Assembly (NCBI GenBank): GCA_973895155.1 | Contig: OZ316899.1 | Span: 10,230,001-10,294,000, forward strand | Length of the DNA: 64,000 nt | Direction: 5' to 3' | Origin: Marsupella aquatica | Lineage: Eukaryota > Marchantiophyta | Shown: positions 20,880 through 30,060 of the stretch, piece after piece | Numbering within the stretch: position 1 is the first letter of the stretch | Layout: each line of letters opens with the position of its first letter | Notes under the pieces: generated by a model | The model's input: the letters and a program-made list of their open reading frames with translations, nothing else | Told to the model about the DNA's origin: nothing | The model's database searches: none | Made by a program: the position numbers and the translations under genes

Positions 20880-21253
20880 AACTCATGTTTACTCGTAACA
20901 TAGAATACCTCCCTTCCATTATTGGATTAGTCCTAATTTCAACTTCCCTAAATTCCATCTCAATCTTATTAGTTATAAACATGACTATGTAGAGACCCAA
21001 ATGGTTGTGTTGTGTGACTCATACCAGGGTCTCCCTTGGTCTATTTGTGACACAAAAATGTCATAAGTTAGTCGTTATTAACAAGGTTGACAATGATTCT
21101 AAGGGCAACTAAGTCATGGAATTGACTTACCCTGTGACTAATGTGATGCCTTGCCAGGATCACGAAGTAATAACTAAGCCTAAAAAAATGGCTAAATAAG
21201 GATAGATAGAGAGTATAAGGTAACAATAAAGACCGATGCCGATTTCTACGTGT
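20880..21253 (-). mobile_element. Fragment of a CACTA element end (subterminal repeats)
   Basis: About 90 bases from 20980 match, in reverse complement, the subterminal region at 51330-51420 of the minus-strand CACTA element (CTTATTAGTTATAAACATG at 20968). Many TGAC/GTCA boxes follow. A degraded terminus, CCGATTTCTACGTG at 21239-21252, resembles the reverse complement of CACTAGTAGAAACCGG with bases lost from the CACTA end. The left end is not visible. Confidence 0.5.
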
Positions 21254-21289
21254 AGGTAATAAAGGAAAGGATCCAACGGTTGAGATCCA

Positions 21290-23777
21290 ACGGATTGGAG
21301 TTATGACCTAATCCATGCTTGATCACAAGGACCCCTAAGTGGCGGCTTCAGAGTAAGGTGACCAATACTCTGCCATTTCGCATTCTCGTGTACACGGTTT
21401 TGATATTGAGGAGCGACTGTCAGTCGAGTGCTAAGGTGGATTGGGAGATTGCGCAAGTTCTTGGCATTCGATGGAATGAACACGGTGAATCAGGCAGGGA
21501 AGTTTTGGGGTTCTTTGCTTGAAGAAGCAAGGCAGCTGATACCTACGTATGAAGACGTTGAGCCGGAGCGCGCAGCCAGAGAACGAGTGGAGCTTGTGCG
21601 ATTGTGGGGAATTCACAAAATGACATTCGTAGATACGGAGGAGGTGTTGGAAAAGTTCTCGTGGACACCCACCAGTGCGAAGCTTGACAAATTGCTGATC
21701 CGGGAGAATAAGGTCGTGGGGATTAGGGAGGAAATCAAGAACGCAGGGCAGCCACTTTGGGAATTGAAGGGTCACACTGCAAAGTGGATATAGGAAGCCA
21801 TTATCGGGGAGTATTCAGGCGCTGAAGAGATGAAGCGCAAGGGAGGTTCGGCATCCGCCACTCCAGCAAAGCAAACTAGGTCAAAGAGACCACTCAAGAT
21901 GGAATCCGGGCCAGTTAGAGATCGGGCTGTAGAGGATAAAACCATGACAGGGTGGGCAAACAGGTTACCTGCCGATTTACAATTACAATTCGCAAGAGAT
22001 GAGGATGAGGTCTTCAGTGCCGTTCAGGATAATAAATATGCAGGATATATGAATGACACTGGGTTGGAGGGCTTTGTCAGGTTGTCTTGGAGGATGGTAG
22101 ACATACCAGATGAGGATTTGTTGGACTTTGTGGGATGCTGGGAGGCTTCTTCCAACACGACGTTGTTGTATGGAAAGGTGTTCAAACTAACACCTGCGCT
22201 TATCAAAGCCGTCTTCGCTTTACCAACAGGAAGGAAGACTAAGGTGGAGCAGAGGAAGACGTTGCCGGATGACCAATTTAGGTCATTTCCAGGGCCTTCC
22301 ACTAAGAATGGGTTTTTCAGGAATCAATGTACCAACCCACATATAGGGCAGCTGATTGATTTCCTGAGAGTCACGTTGCATTGTACCTTGCCAAGAGCAT
22401 AAATCGGCAAAGCCCAGGTATTTTTGGTGGAGAATATTGATGCAAGCCGAGACTATAACGGCTATCTCTTAATGCAGTTGAAGAAGGCATTAAATGAAGA
22501 GAAGCAGAGCATTGGGGAGGGAGCGGTATCCAGACTAGGGTACCATTTGCAATTACTTTGCCGATATGCAAGAAGCCAGTGTTTTGCACCGGTGTTGCCT
22601 ATACAGGAGCGGATGCCGATCACTGCACCACTTGAGGAGGTGGAGGAGGACGAGGAGCCTCTAAGCAAATGACGCCATGGGAGGAGGTCGGCAACACCGG
22701 CAACACGAGAACGGGAGCATTCCCCTATCAAGGAGCCAAAGGTAGTAACATATGATGTAGTGAGAAATCCGTTGCGCCGGCCTACTTGTAATAATCCATA
22801 TGCATGCATCCAATTGGTCGAAAGGAAGATGACTGCCAAAGAGAGAAAGAAATATGACGAGCGAATGGATTTGTAGATAGATGAGGAGGTAAGCCGAAGC
22901 CAAGAGAGGCCGATATTAAGAGCTTCTAACAGAGCCCAAGTGGAGGGACCTGTGGAGGAAAGTCAACCAGCAGCAGCCCAACAATATTCGGAGGAAGAGA
23001 TCGGGGGCTTTGGAGGAGAGGCCAGCATGCTAGGTAGTCAGGTTAATGTGGATGATTACGACGACAACTATGTCGATCACGGGGAGAGGCCGGTACCAGG
23101 AGTTAGAACGATGGGAAGGTTTTGTAGAAGACTTCCCGCAGTCTTCTATGGCAAGCCGGAGGACCAGAAAACACCAAAATCTCCTCCACCAGATGTGACG
23201 CCATTGGAATTTGACAAGATGAAGGAAGCTGAAGCCGGGCTACAAGAGAGGATTAAGGAGTGGGGGGCCCGGAATGCAGAACAGGAATGCCAGCTACCAG
23301 GAGGAGAGTGGTCGGAAGAAATAAGACGGCTTAGTGAGAGGCAGGCCGAACCTCTCACTGACTTTGATCAATTACGGGCAGAGGCTTGGGAGAGACAACC
23401 TTGATGGCAAATGCCAGTATCACCTGGGAGGTCAAACTACGCAAGAAATTGGGCTAAGGAGTATGGAGACATGTGTGGACTCTTAGCCTTAGAAATCTTC
23501 GGTAACGAGTTGGAATCCGGGCCATTTCTTAGAAAAGAAGTGGCTGATCAAATGAGATTGGAGGAGGCAATGATGTTGGAGCGGTTAAAGAAAGAGGAGG
23601 TAATCGCTCGGCTTCGCTCCATGGAAGCCGAAGTTGCTAAGATGAAGTCTGGTCAACCAACTCAGCAGGATCTCTTGGCTAAGCAGCAGGAATTGGAGGT
23701 GGCGAACAACCAATTGGATAACCAACAAATCAAGGAAAATTTGATGAAGGTAGAGCTGGAGTTATCCGATTCAAAAC
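21290..23777 (+). mobile_element. Family-R copy, 3'-truncated at the methyltransferase junction
   Basis: It carries the family-R reading frame (see 21476-23770) but lacks the 3' non-coding part with twin stem-loops. It stops abruptly where sequence shared with locus D begins, near 23778 (CCTCACCCTCACGACTCATG here; CCTCACCCTCGTGACTCATG in D). The 5' limit, near 21290, is only approximate. Confidence 0.55.
21476..23770 (+). pseudogene. Family-R protein (gag-like, coiled-coil), nonsense-riddled
   Basis: Start MNTVNQAGKFWGSLLEEARQL aligns with MSHTILSSLAIRFWTQFLSTRRHL of the 57278-61320 copy, so the ATG at 21476 is chosen. One frame runs over 760 codons with five stops: TAG 21791, TAA 22400, TGA 22670, TAG about 22874 and TGA 23402. 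Regions in order: N-terminal helical domain; a globular domain with LLDFVGCW, ALIKAVFALP and DYNGYLLMQLKKAL (counterpart of RKWALYFAKKFHEEM); an acidic/Pro linker; and a coiled coil (LERLKKEEVIARLRSMEAEV). I know no function. The middle domain recalls plant-transposon-associated proteins, but I cannot name a family. Seen: layout and stops. Inferred: a gag-like role. Confidence 0.55.
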
Positions 23778-25215
23778 CTCACCCTCACGACTCATGTTGG
23801 AAGGGAGGAATAGAAGAAATTATCTTTGCGGGAATTTCTCGCGAAGAGAACGTCAGCTGGGATGAAGTGTTCAAGCCCAACCAGATGAAGCCAAAATGGG
23901 TGTACGGTGAAAAGGATATTGATTTTGTGGTTGAGAAGGTCAAGGGAAAGGGAAAGGCAAAGGACGCGGACAAGGAGTCATTACATGAAGATCTAAGAAA
24001 TATGATGACCCCAGAAGAGGCGGCAATACTTCTGCACATGGCACCTCGATTTGAGACGGTTGGCGCTCGGGGTGGGTGGGTGAGTCCTCACGCCAAACCC
24101 ACACGGATGATCCAAAAGATCATCCAAACACTGTCCAAGCCGGGGGATTTGATTCTTGACTTTTTCTCTGGCGGTCAAGTGATGAAAGCATCCCTTTTTT
24201 CTCAATGTGAATTTTTTGTTTATTGTGACTCTCAACATGAGAGACATTTTGTGGAAGCATATGCTTCGTTCCTTTGTGAGAAGGTTCCCACCATCAAAGA
24301 TCGTTATGATCGCTATGTCGGTGGAAGTTCTAGACATTGGGAACCCTCTTCTGCCGCTGTTGCTATTGACGATGAATCAGATGGTGATCAAGAAGATGGA
24401 GCTAACCAATCAGTCAAAGACAATGGGCCATTGGAGGGGGCATACGTGAAGAATTTGGATGACCGAGTTGGCGAGGGTGAAAATATTGACCTTGTGGAAG
24501 ACGATATGATTGTTGGATCTCCACCTTGCAGTTCACCAATTACAGATGTTGCCCCCATGGGCCCCAACGAGGGCCAGTATGATGATAACTTGGATAGAGA
24601 TGGTCTCATCCACAATTGCCTGGACAAGAGATGGAAGTTGATATGTTTGAAAAACTGTCTTCAAACAACCTTCTCAATCAAGGTGCGGAGAGGCATGGTG
24701 AGTCCAATGAACTCAACACATTGGGATTGAGACCACAGCCCATCCAAATAGTTGACATTCCCGTGAATGAAGCAAGTGCATCCACGACTGCTGACAACCA
24801 GGCAGGTGCTTCAGTTTGTCCCGATACACTCTTTTCTGCTTCTGATGACAAATTGGTGTTTGTCCGATCACAATCAAGAAGTCCCGTTATCCTTCCACTC
24901 TCAAAAAAGAAAGAGAAGAGAGTAGGATCAACTGGATATAAGTCACTTGAATATGATTGTCGATGTTACGTGTGGAAAAGTGGACCCAATGTAGGAACTG
25001 AAGTTGCGTTGGATGCTGCTCAATCAATTTTGAGCAATGACTTGTACAAAAAGCACAAGAAAGATCCAACTTATAGAAGTGGAGAATTGGGATTGATAAC
25101 TCCGGTTTGGTCTGCACCTTATTGGATAGAGGAGAGTACCTCCAATGTCAATTATGAGATCCAACAAGAGCTCAATGATGATATCTTGATTGATAAATAT
25201 GGATCTCATTGTTAG
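23778..25215 (+). pseudogene. Locus C: N6/N4-type DNA methyltransferase-like region
   Basis: The family-R coiled coil runs in frame into this sequence, giving a chimeric open frame that ends at 24730. SCWKGGIEEI and FKPNQMKPKWVYGEKD come first, then EEAAILLHMAPRFETVG and KPTRMIQKIIQTLSKPGDLI. The latter leads into LDFFSGGQVMKAS ... FFVYCDSQHE, a good match to SAM-binding motif I and following acidic residue of N6_N4 methylases. It keeps this motif better than genes A and B. No DPPY motif is visible because the upstream part was replaced by family R. A one-base deletion near 24606, compared with locus D, shifts the frame; the rest (SLEYDCRCYVWKSG, LITPVWSAPYWIEE) is in the frame that ends at 25215. 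The last part is not recognised. Confidence 0.55.
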
Positions 25216-25433
25216 CCAAGGTCTAGATTGAGCCATGTGACCTTATCAATTTGATATAATATAGTCTGTATAATTATACTTCAAGTTTAACAATTAGAGC
25301 ATCAGTATCAATATCCATCTCCTCTTTACGGTTTCTCAATGAATACGGTCAGTATGCAGGATTGACAGAGATGATCTCTATCCAAACTTCAAATGTGGTT
25401 TTTTCTCTAAGATTGGTATTTGTTGCACTTGCA

Positions 25434-26472
25434 GAACCAAGACCTTGTTCCATCAAGCGCAAATTGCTGATTTTGGATCTTAACAAAATACTTTGGGATT
25501 CAGTTGAATTCCAAAGCAAGGGCAAATCCAGAAATGTTGTGACCCCAAGTGGAGTGCATTGGGATAGAAAAAATGGAATTAGTCGCATGTATACAAAAAG
25601 GCCAGGGCTCCATGAGTTTCTAAAGTTGGTTTTTGACCGATTTGACGTTGCAATTTGGACATGTGCTGGGGTACAACAAAAAGTGAAAATGCTGAACATG
25701 ATGTTCACTGCTGAAGAGAGATTGAAACTTAAGTTTGTATTCACACAGGTGGAAGCCTTTGACACAGGCATTCAAAGGCGTGACATTACAAACGGAAAGG
25801 AAAATCTGCTACTAAAGGATTTTTGGGTGGTATGGAGTGGATTTGGAAATCTATATGATGAAACCAACACCCTCCTTGTGGATGACTCCCCCCTTAAGGC
25901 ATTTGCCAACCCAAGCATGATCGGACTATTTCCAGTGCCCTACACGCATGCCAATGGTGGAGATAATTTTCTTCTAACAATTCTTTGGCCTTGTCTTGAG
26001 AAACTATCACATGCAAGTGACATTAGATGTTATCTTCTTCTTAACTCTCCACTATGGTCTCTATTTGCACATAAAGAGAGACAAGGTAAAAAATGAAATT
26101 ACTTATGATCAACTAAGTAAGAGATGTGCAAAAAAAATTTGGAAGTCACAGTTTACGCATAGTGTGTTGGACCTCAATAGCAATGAAATTCCTTGGAACG
26201 TGAAGCATCGTATATGTAGTTTACGTCCTGAGGCAGAACTTGACGATGCACTTGTCACCTCACTTGCTAAAGCATTTGTAGGACGGGACTATTCAGGTCC
26301 ATATAGAGAAAATCCCAGACACTTTTTGCGGGAGATTATAGCCATTAGAAACAACACCACCAAGTTTCAGCTCCCTGAAGATAAAGGGACTTGCAACCGT
26401 GACACTAGGGTAGATAGTAAAGGAGACAGGGGCACATGCTCAAATACACATTGTAAGGAGCACTTTGTTTAG
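25434..26472 (+). pseudogene. Locus C: FCP1/NLI-interacting-factor-like HAD phosphatase domain
   Basis: An exon starts after CACTTGCAG (25433). KRKLLILDLNKILWDS is the HAD motif I in the plant DxN variant (plant FCP1-like proteins often have LDVNG), followed by KRPGLHEFLKLVFDRFDVAIWT (motif II region with Thr) and NTLLVDDSPLKAFANP (motif IV). This is the order and spacing of FCP1-homology domains, which dephosphorylate proteins such as the RNA polymerase II C-terminal repeat. A stop (TGA, 26094-26096) precedes a further block, LDLNSNEIPWNVKHRICSL ... LAKAFVGRDYSGPYREN, also present in locus D. Whether it is spliced to the upstream methylase-like exons is unknown; both copies keep the two together. 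The frame is otherwise intact. Confidence 0.7.
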
Positions 26473-26956
26473 AGATCTGACTCATGTTAAGCCCCTTAGA
26501 TAGAATAAATACATTGTAAATTTGGAGATAATTGTAGATTATTTTATAATCTATATGGAGTTATGTCATTTTGTTCACACATATTCAAGGGCTTCTTTGT
26601 GTTGAAATGTTTTTATAAGTATGATCTCTATCCTACTATTCTTTGTGAATTAATAAATAATGATCTCTATCCTATTATTCTTTGTTAATCAATAAATGAT
26701 ATAATATTATTATTTATTAATATAATATTAATATGATTTGGCCTATAAAGTGTACATTTAGAGACCAAAAAGTGTACATTTGGGTTTCTTAAAGTGTACA
26801 TTTGGGGACACGAAAGTGTACATTTCAAGACTGATTTGTGAACAAAAGAAAATACACTTTTAATGAATAGATTGATAGGTGGAGCCCACAGAAAGGGATG
26901 TGGAGGGTAACATGGCCCCAACAGTGGAAGGTGAGGTTTCTCATATGTTTCCATGA
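26473..26956. repeat. Spacer with two small tandem repeats
   Basis: A 39-base AT-rich duplication (ATGATCTCTATCCTATTATT type) lies at 26621-26697. Four units of about 25 bases built on AAGTGTACATTT(G)GG lie at 26747-26826. No gene. Similarity to locus D ends near 26500. Confidence 0.65.
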
Positions 26957-28470
26957 TTGGAGATGCAAGCAACATGTTTTTTTGTATGTTTCCATCATGA
27001 TTGGAGATCGTGTTCAGAAAATGTTGACAGGCTGTTCACTTGCTATTTTGTTATTGTAGAGGTTACCAATGTACTGAATACCCCCAGTTTGGATCCATAT
27101 GAAGAGGTTGTAGAAGTTGCCAAACGCGATGAGAATGGATGCGAAACAGAGGGCCAGGTGGAGACAAAAATTCCATCAGAGGCAGGTGACATGCAGGATG
27201 TGGCCATGGACGCTGGAGCAGAAGTAGAACTTTCAGCAGCTGGGAGACCTATTAGGAAGGTGAAGAGTCGGGCCAGAGCAAGTGGTAAAGTGACTGCGGC
27301 GAAGAAGTGTAAAGCTGATGCGGAATTGAAAACTCAAGCACAGCCTGAGTATGCACTGTTCTCACCAAAGCAAGGTGACGTGTGTGTAGGGTTTGGAAAA
27401 TTGCGTCCTGAGCAAATTACATTCCATTGCAAAGAAGTGCCAACAGGGTATTCTGTAGTGTTGTTGACAAAGTTTGTGAAGCCAAAGACCCCTTTACGTA
27501 CCAGTTCCTAATTTGAATGATGACACGCCACAGACAACTATTGCAGATGCATTGAACTCTTTGGTGTTGTGGCCAATAGATTACATAGGGACACCCGAAA
27601 TGTGTGGTTTGTAGTTTCTGATACTTGAAAACAGATCCATGATTGGTGCCAATGTTACCAAAACATTTCATAATGCAAAATTCAATTGAGAATCTCTTGA
27701 TCATCTCATAATGTGACATTTTTGTTTGGATGAAATTATGCATTTGTGTTCAATAGTTAATATGAGTTGTAAGATTGGAATACTTACAATTATATGATCC
27801 CTCCTGTTTTCATGTAAGACTTGTATGCTTGTGCTTGTATAGTCATGGTTCTAGTCATATGAGCAGAAGCCATTCGCCTCAGCTCGAGTCAAAATATTGA
27901 CCACTAAATCAAAGAAAGCGATCGTGAACTAGAGTGCTGGAGTCAAACTGTGTCATTTAGTTGTGACCGTGATATATCATCATGGTCCCCAATAAGACTG
28001 GCCAATCTAGCCCAATCTTAAGTTTTCTAAAGTCATCAACTATCTTTAGTCATCATTGGTCACAAACATGGCCATATGCTCTCCACTTTTATGACTATCA
28101 AGTCGTAATCAGTCGTCTGTGTACCGTTATTGAACCATAGCACCAATCATATATGCGAAAGGCTACTCTTCTCACTGACTAGTTGTGACTAATTCATACC
28201 TTGGCTTGAGTCAGGAAAATGACTACTTTGTAGTCATTTATATGACTATAGCTTGGTGGGAACCAAAAATGCCTTAGTATGGTTATGGTCATTATTAGTC
28301 ACAAAATGTGTCTTAAACCTTAGTCACAAAGCTGACCACTCAATTTCAGTCACTTTAAATAAGACTCTATGTCTAAATTATGACTGGATTGATACCACCC
28401 AAACTTTAGTCACACTAAGTCATGGACAGTCGTAAAACTTAGTCATATAACACCCCGGTTTCTACTAGTG
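26957..28470 (+). mobile_element. CACTA element, 3' fragment with intact TIR
   Basis: It comprises the last exon of a TNP1-like gene, about 600 bases dense in AGTCA(C/T)/(A/G)TGACT boxes (27850-28440), and a terminal CACCCCGGTTTCTACTAGTG at 28451-28470, the reverse complement of CACTAGTAGAAACCGGGGTG. The organisation matches 52394 down to 50979 of the minus-strand CACTA. The 5' part of the element is missing. Confidence 0.7.
27060..27614 (+). pseudogene. C-terminal exon of a CACTA TNP1-like protein (DUF8039-type)
   Basis: A splice acceptor TTATTGTAG ends at 27059. The exon has an acidic stretch, a basic patch (RKVKSRARASGKVTAAKKCK), then VCVGFGKLRPEQITFHCKEV and PTGYSVVLLTKFVKPKTPL, aligning with VGFGRVQVGSTTFHGKRI and PPGYSVVLVTLLVKPKAVL at 51879-52394. 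A frame break near 27500 separates it from NDDTPQTTIADALNSLVLWP, the rest of the same domain, which ends in TAG at 27612. This domain is typical of proteins accompanying En/Spm-type transposons. Its function is not established. Confidence 0.65.
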
Positions 28471-28749
28471 TTAGCTAGCCAATTGTAGTGCCGTGGGCAT
28501 CACTCGATCAATCTCAATGAATGCTGAGATCTATGTTTGCACATTGATTAATAAAAGTGATTCAAGTGTTGCACGAAACATTCCAGATTGCAAATCCACA
28601 AAGTGAGGAATCACATATAATCCTGAAGTTAAATTCAAATCAAAAAAGTTTCAATAAATAATAAGGTTTACAAAATTGGAGGCCACGGCTTCCTGTTCCA
28701 GCCTGTACAATCACAGGCGGTATGTTTAGTACATATTCTTACACTACAG
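28471..28749. other. Unassigned spacer between CACTA end and atp1 fragment
   Basis: Nothing recognised. It follows the CACTA terminus directly (TTAGCTAGCC) and leads into the mitochondrial-like sequence. It may be part of the same mitochondrial insert, but I see no coding match. Confidence 0.3.
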
Positions 28750-28979
28750 TCCGTGCGCTTTACAATATCTCCTTCTTTGATGGCAATATCACTACCAAAT
28801 ATAACAATTCCCACATATTCATTTTCTAGATTTAAAGCCATTCCTTTTACAGCGCTGGCAAATTCAACCATTTCCCCCACTTGAATCTTGTTCAATCCAT
28901 AAACACGTGCAATTCCATCTCCAATTGAAACCACTCGACCGATCTCATCCGCTTGTAATTTGGTGTAATAGTTGGTAAA
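28750..28979 (-). pseudogene. atp1: Nuclear copy of mitochondrial atp1 (ATP synthase alpha) N-terminal fragment
   Basis: The minus strand encodes about 76 residues of the N-terminal beta-barrel domain of the mitochondrial F1 alpha subunit without a frame break: [40 protein letters not shown] and [15 protein letters not shown], ending at DIVKRT. Sequence on either side is unrelated, so the insert is a short internal fragment with no start and no catalytic part. Lys, Met and Ile at positions where I recall flowering plants having Asn/Glu, Ile and Val suggest a non-flowering land plant, but this is a memory-based hint only. Confidence 0.85.
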
Positions 28980-29029
28980 TACCGAGCCGGGTAGAGAGAT
29001 AGTGGAAGGAGAAAGCGTAATGGAGCACA

Positions 29030-29259
29030 TATAACTTGACCCCCCCCACATGGTTGCAATCCAACTAAAAATCTTTATTCCAGTAGGCGTGATGAATTTC
29101 ACGAGAGGTCATTGTAGTTTGGAGAACTGGATTGGGAGTAGGCCCCATAAAATTCCAGGTGCATACGTCCAATCGAGAGTAGGCTCTTGGAGAGCCGTGT
29201 GATGGAAGACTATCAAGCACGGTTCCACGAGAAGGGCTAATCCTTTACTCGATAGATAT
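29030..29259 (+). other. 3' end of a group II intron (mitochondrial origin)
   Basis: The strand is opposite to the atp1 fragment. The last 70 bases contain a canonical 34-nt domain V (29192-29225) followed by a domain VI-like stem with a likely bulged A (29227-29254: CGAGAAGGG-CTAA-TCCTTTACTCG) and an intron-like end ATAGATAT. The CACTA element starts at the very next base (29260), so the downstream exon is displaced. Opposite strands of intron and atp1 imply a rearranged or concatenated organelle insert. Confidence 0.65.
29192..29225 (+). ncRNA. Group II intron domain V
   Basis: The element is 34 nt, starting GAGCCGTG and ending CACGGTTC. It has a lower stem of 8 pairs (one G-U) with the AGC catalytic triad at positions 2-4, a bulge, and an upper stem TGATGG/CTATCA capped by AAGA. 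Length, triad and pairing match the universal group II D5. Confidence 0.8.
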
Positions 29260-30060
29260 CACTAGTAGAAAACATGGTTATTTATGACCGCAACAATGAC
29301 TACCCACATGGTCTTTTCGTCAAAACAATGATGCGTTTGTTTCCATCTTTCCAGACGCATTGCTTTGGACATTTGCATCATGGTCCTTTTGGACAAATGA
29401 CGCAAAAAATGTGTGGTCATTTCATACCATCCAAAATGACTTAACCTATGATTTGGTCATAAATGGTGAACGGTCTGAAATTACCAAAAAAAATCACCGT
29501 TGACGGTCAATCACTGTTCACCATCAACGGTCTCCATACCCAATTACACATCGCCACATGGCAGTTAAATAATATAGGTCATTTGTCATTTTGGACAAGT
29601 CTAAAATGATGCACAATATGTAACAAATCAAACATTGACACATGGCTCAAAGGGTATTCACCATGTGGCAATAGGCTTGGGTCATTTTGGACTTGTCCAA
29701 AATGACTATGTTATAGACATGTCATATGGGGGCATGTGGTTGAATTGGGAGTAGACACGTGAAAATACCCATTTGTCATTAAGGACATGTTTTTAATGAC
29801 TTGAGGTGAGTCATATTGGATACAAATATAGATGTTCATAATGACCATAAGATCAGTCATTTTATGTGTCATTCTTTGAGTCATTAAATATATGTCTTGA
29901 ATGACTTAAGGTGAGTCATATTGAACACAAGCATATATATATTCATAATGACCATGAGATCAGTCATATAAATCATTCTTTGGGTCATTCAAGTCATGTC
30001 TTGAAAGACTTAAGTCAAATAAATTTAAGTAATCATATTGGGCACAAATCTATATGATTC
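29260..30060. repeat. Left subterminal repeats of the 14-kb CACTA element
   Basis: Dense direct and inverted copies of short boxes such as GTCATTTTGGAC, AATGACC and GAGTCATT, partly arranged as 60- to 100-base tandem blocks (for example TGAGTCATATTG...CATAATGACCATGAGATCAGTCAT near 29815-29975). They are likely binding sites for the element's TNP1/TNPA-like protein. Confidence 0.75.

Noticed and set aside
2930-27614. Alternative genetic code or programmed readthrough to explain many in-frame stops
   Set aside because: All three stop codons are involved, frameshifts and deletions are also present, and splice signals and codon use look like ordinary plant nuclear DNA.
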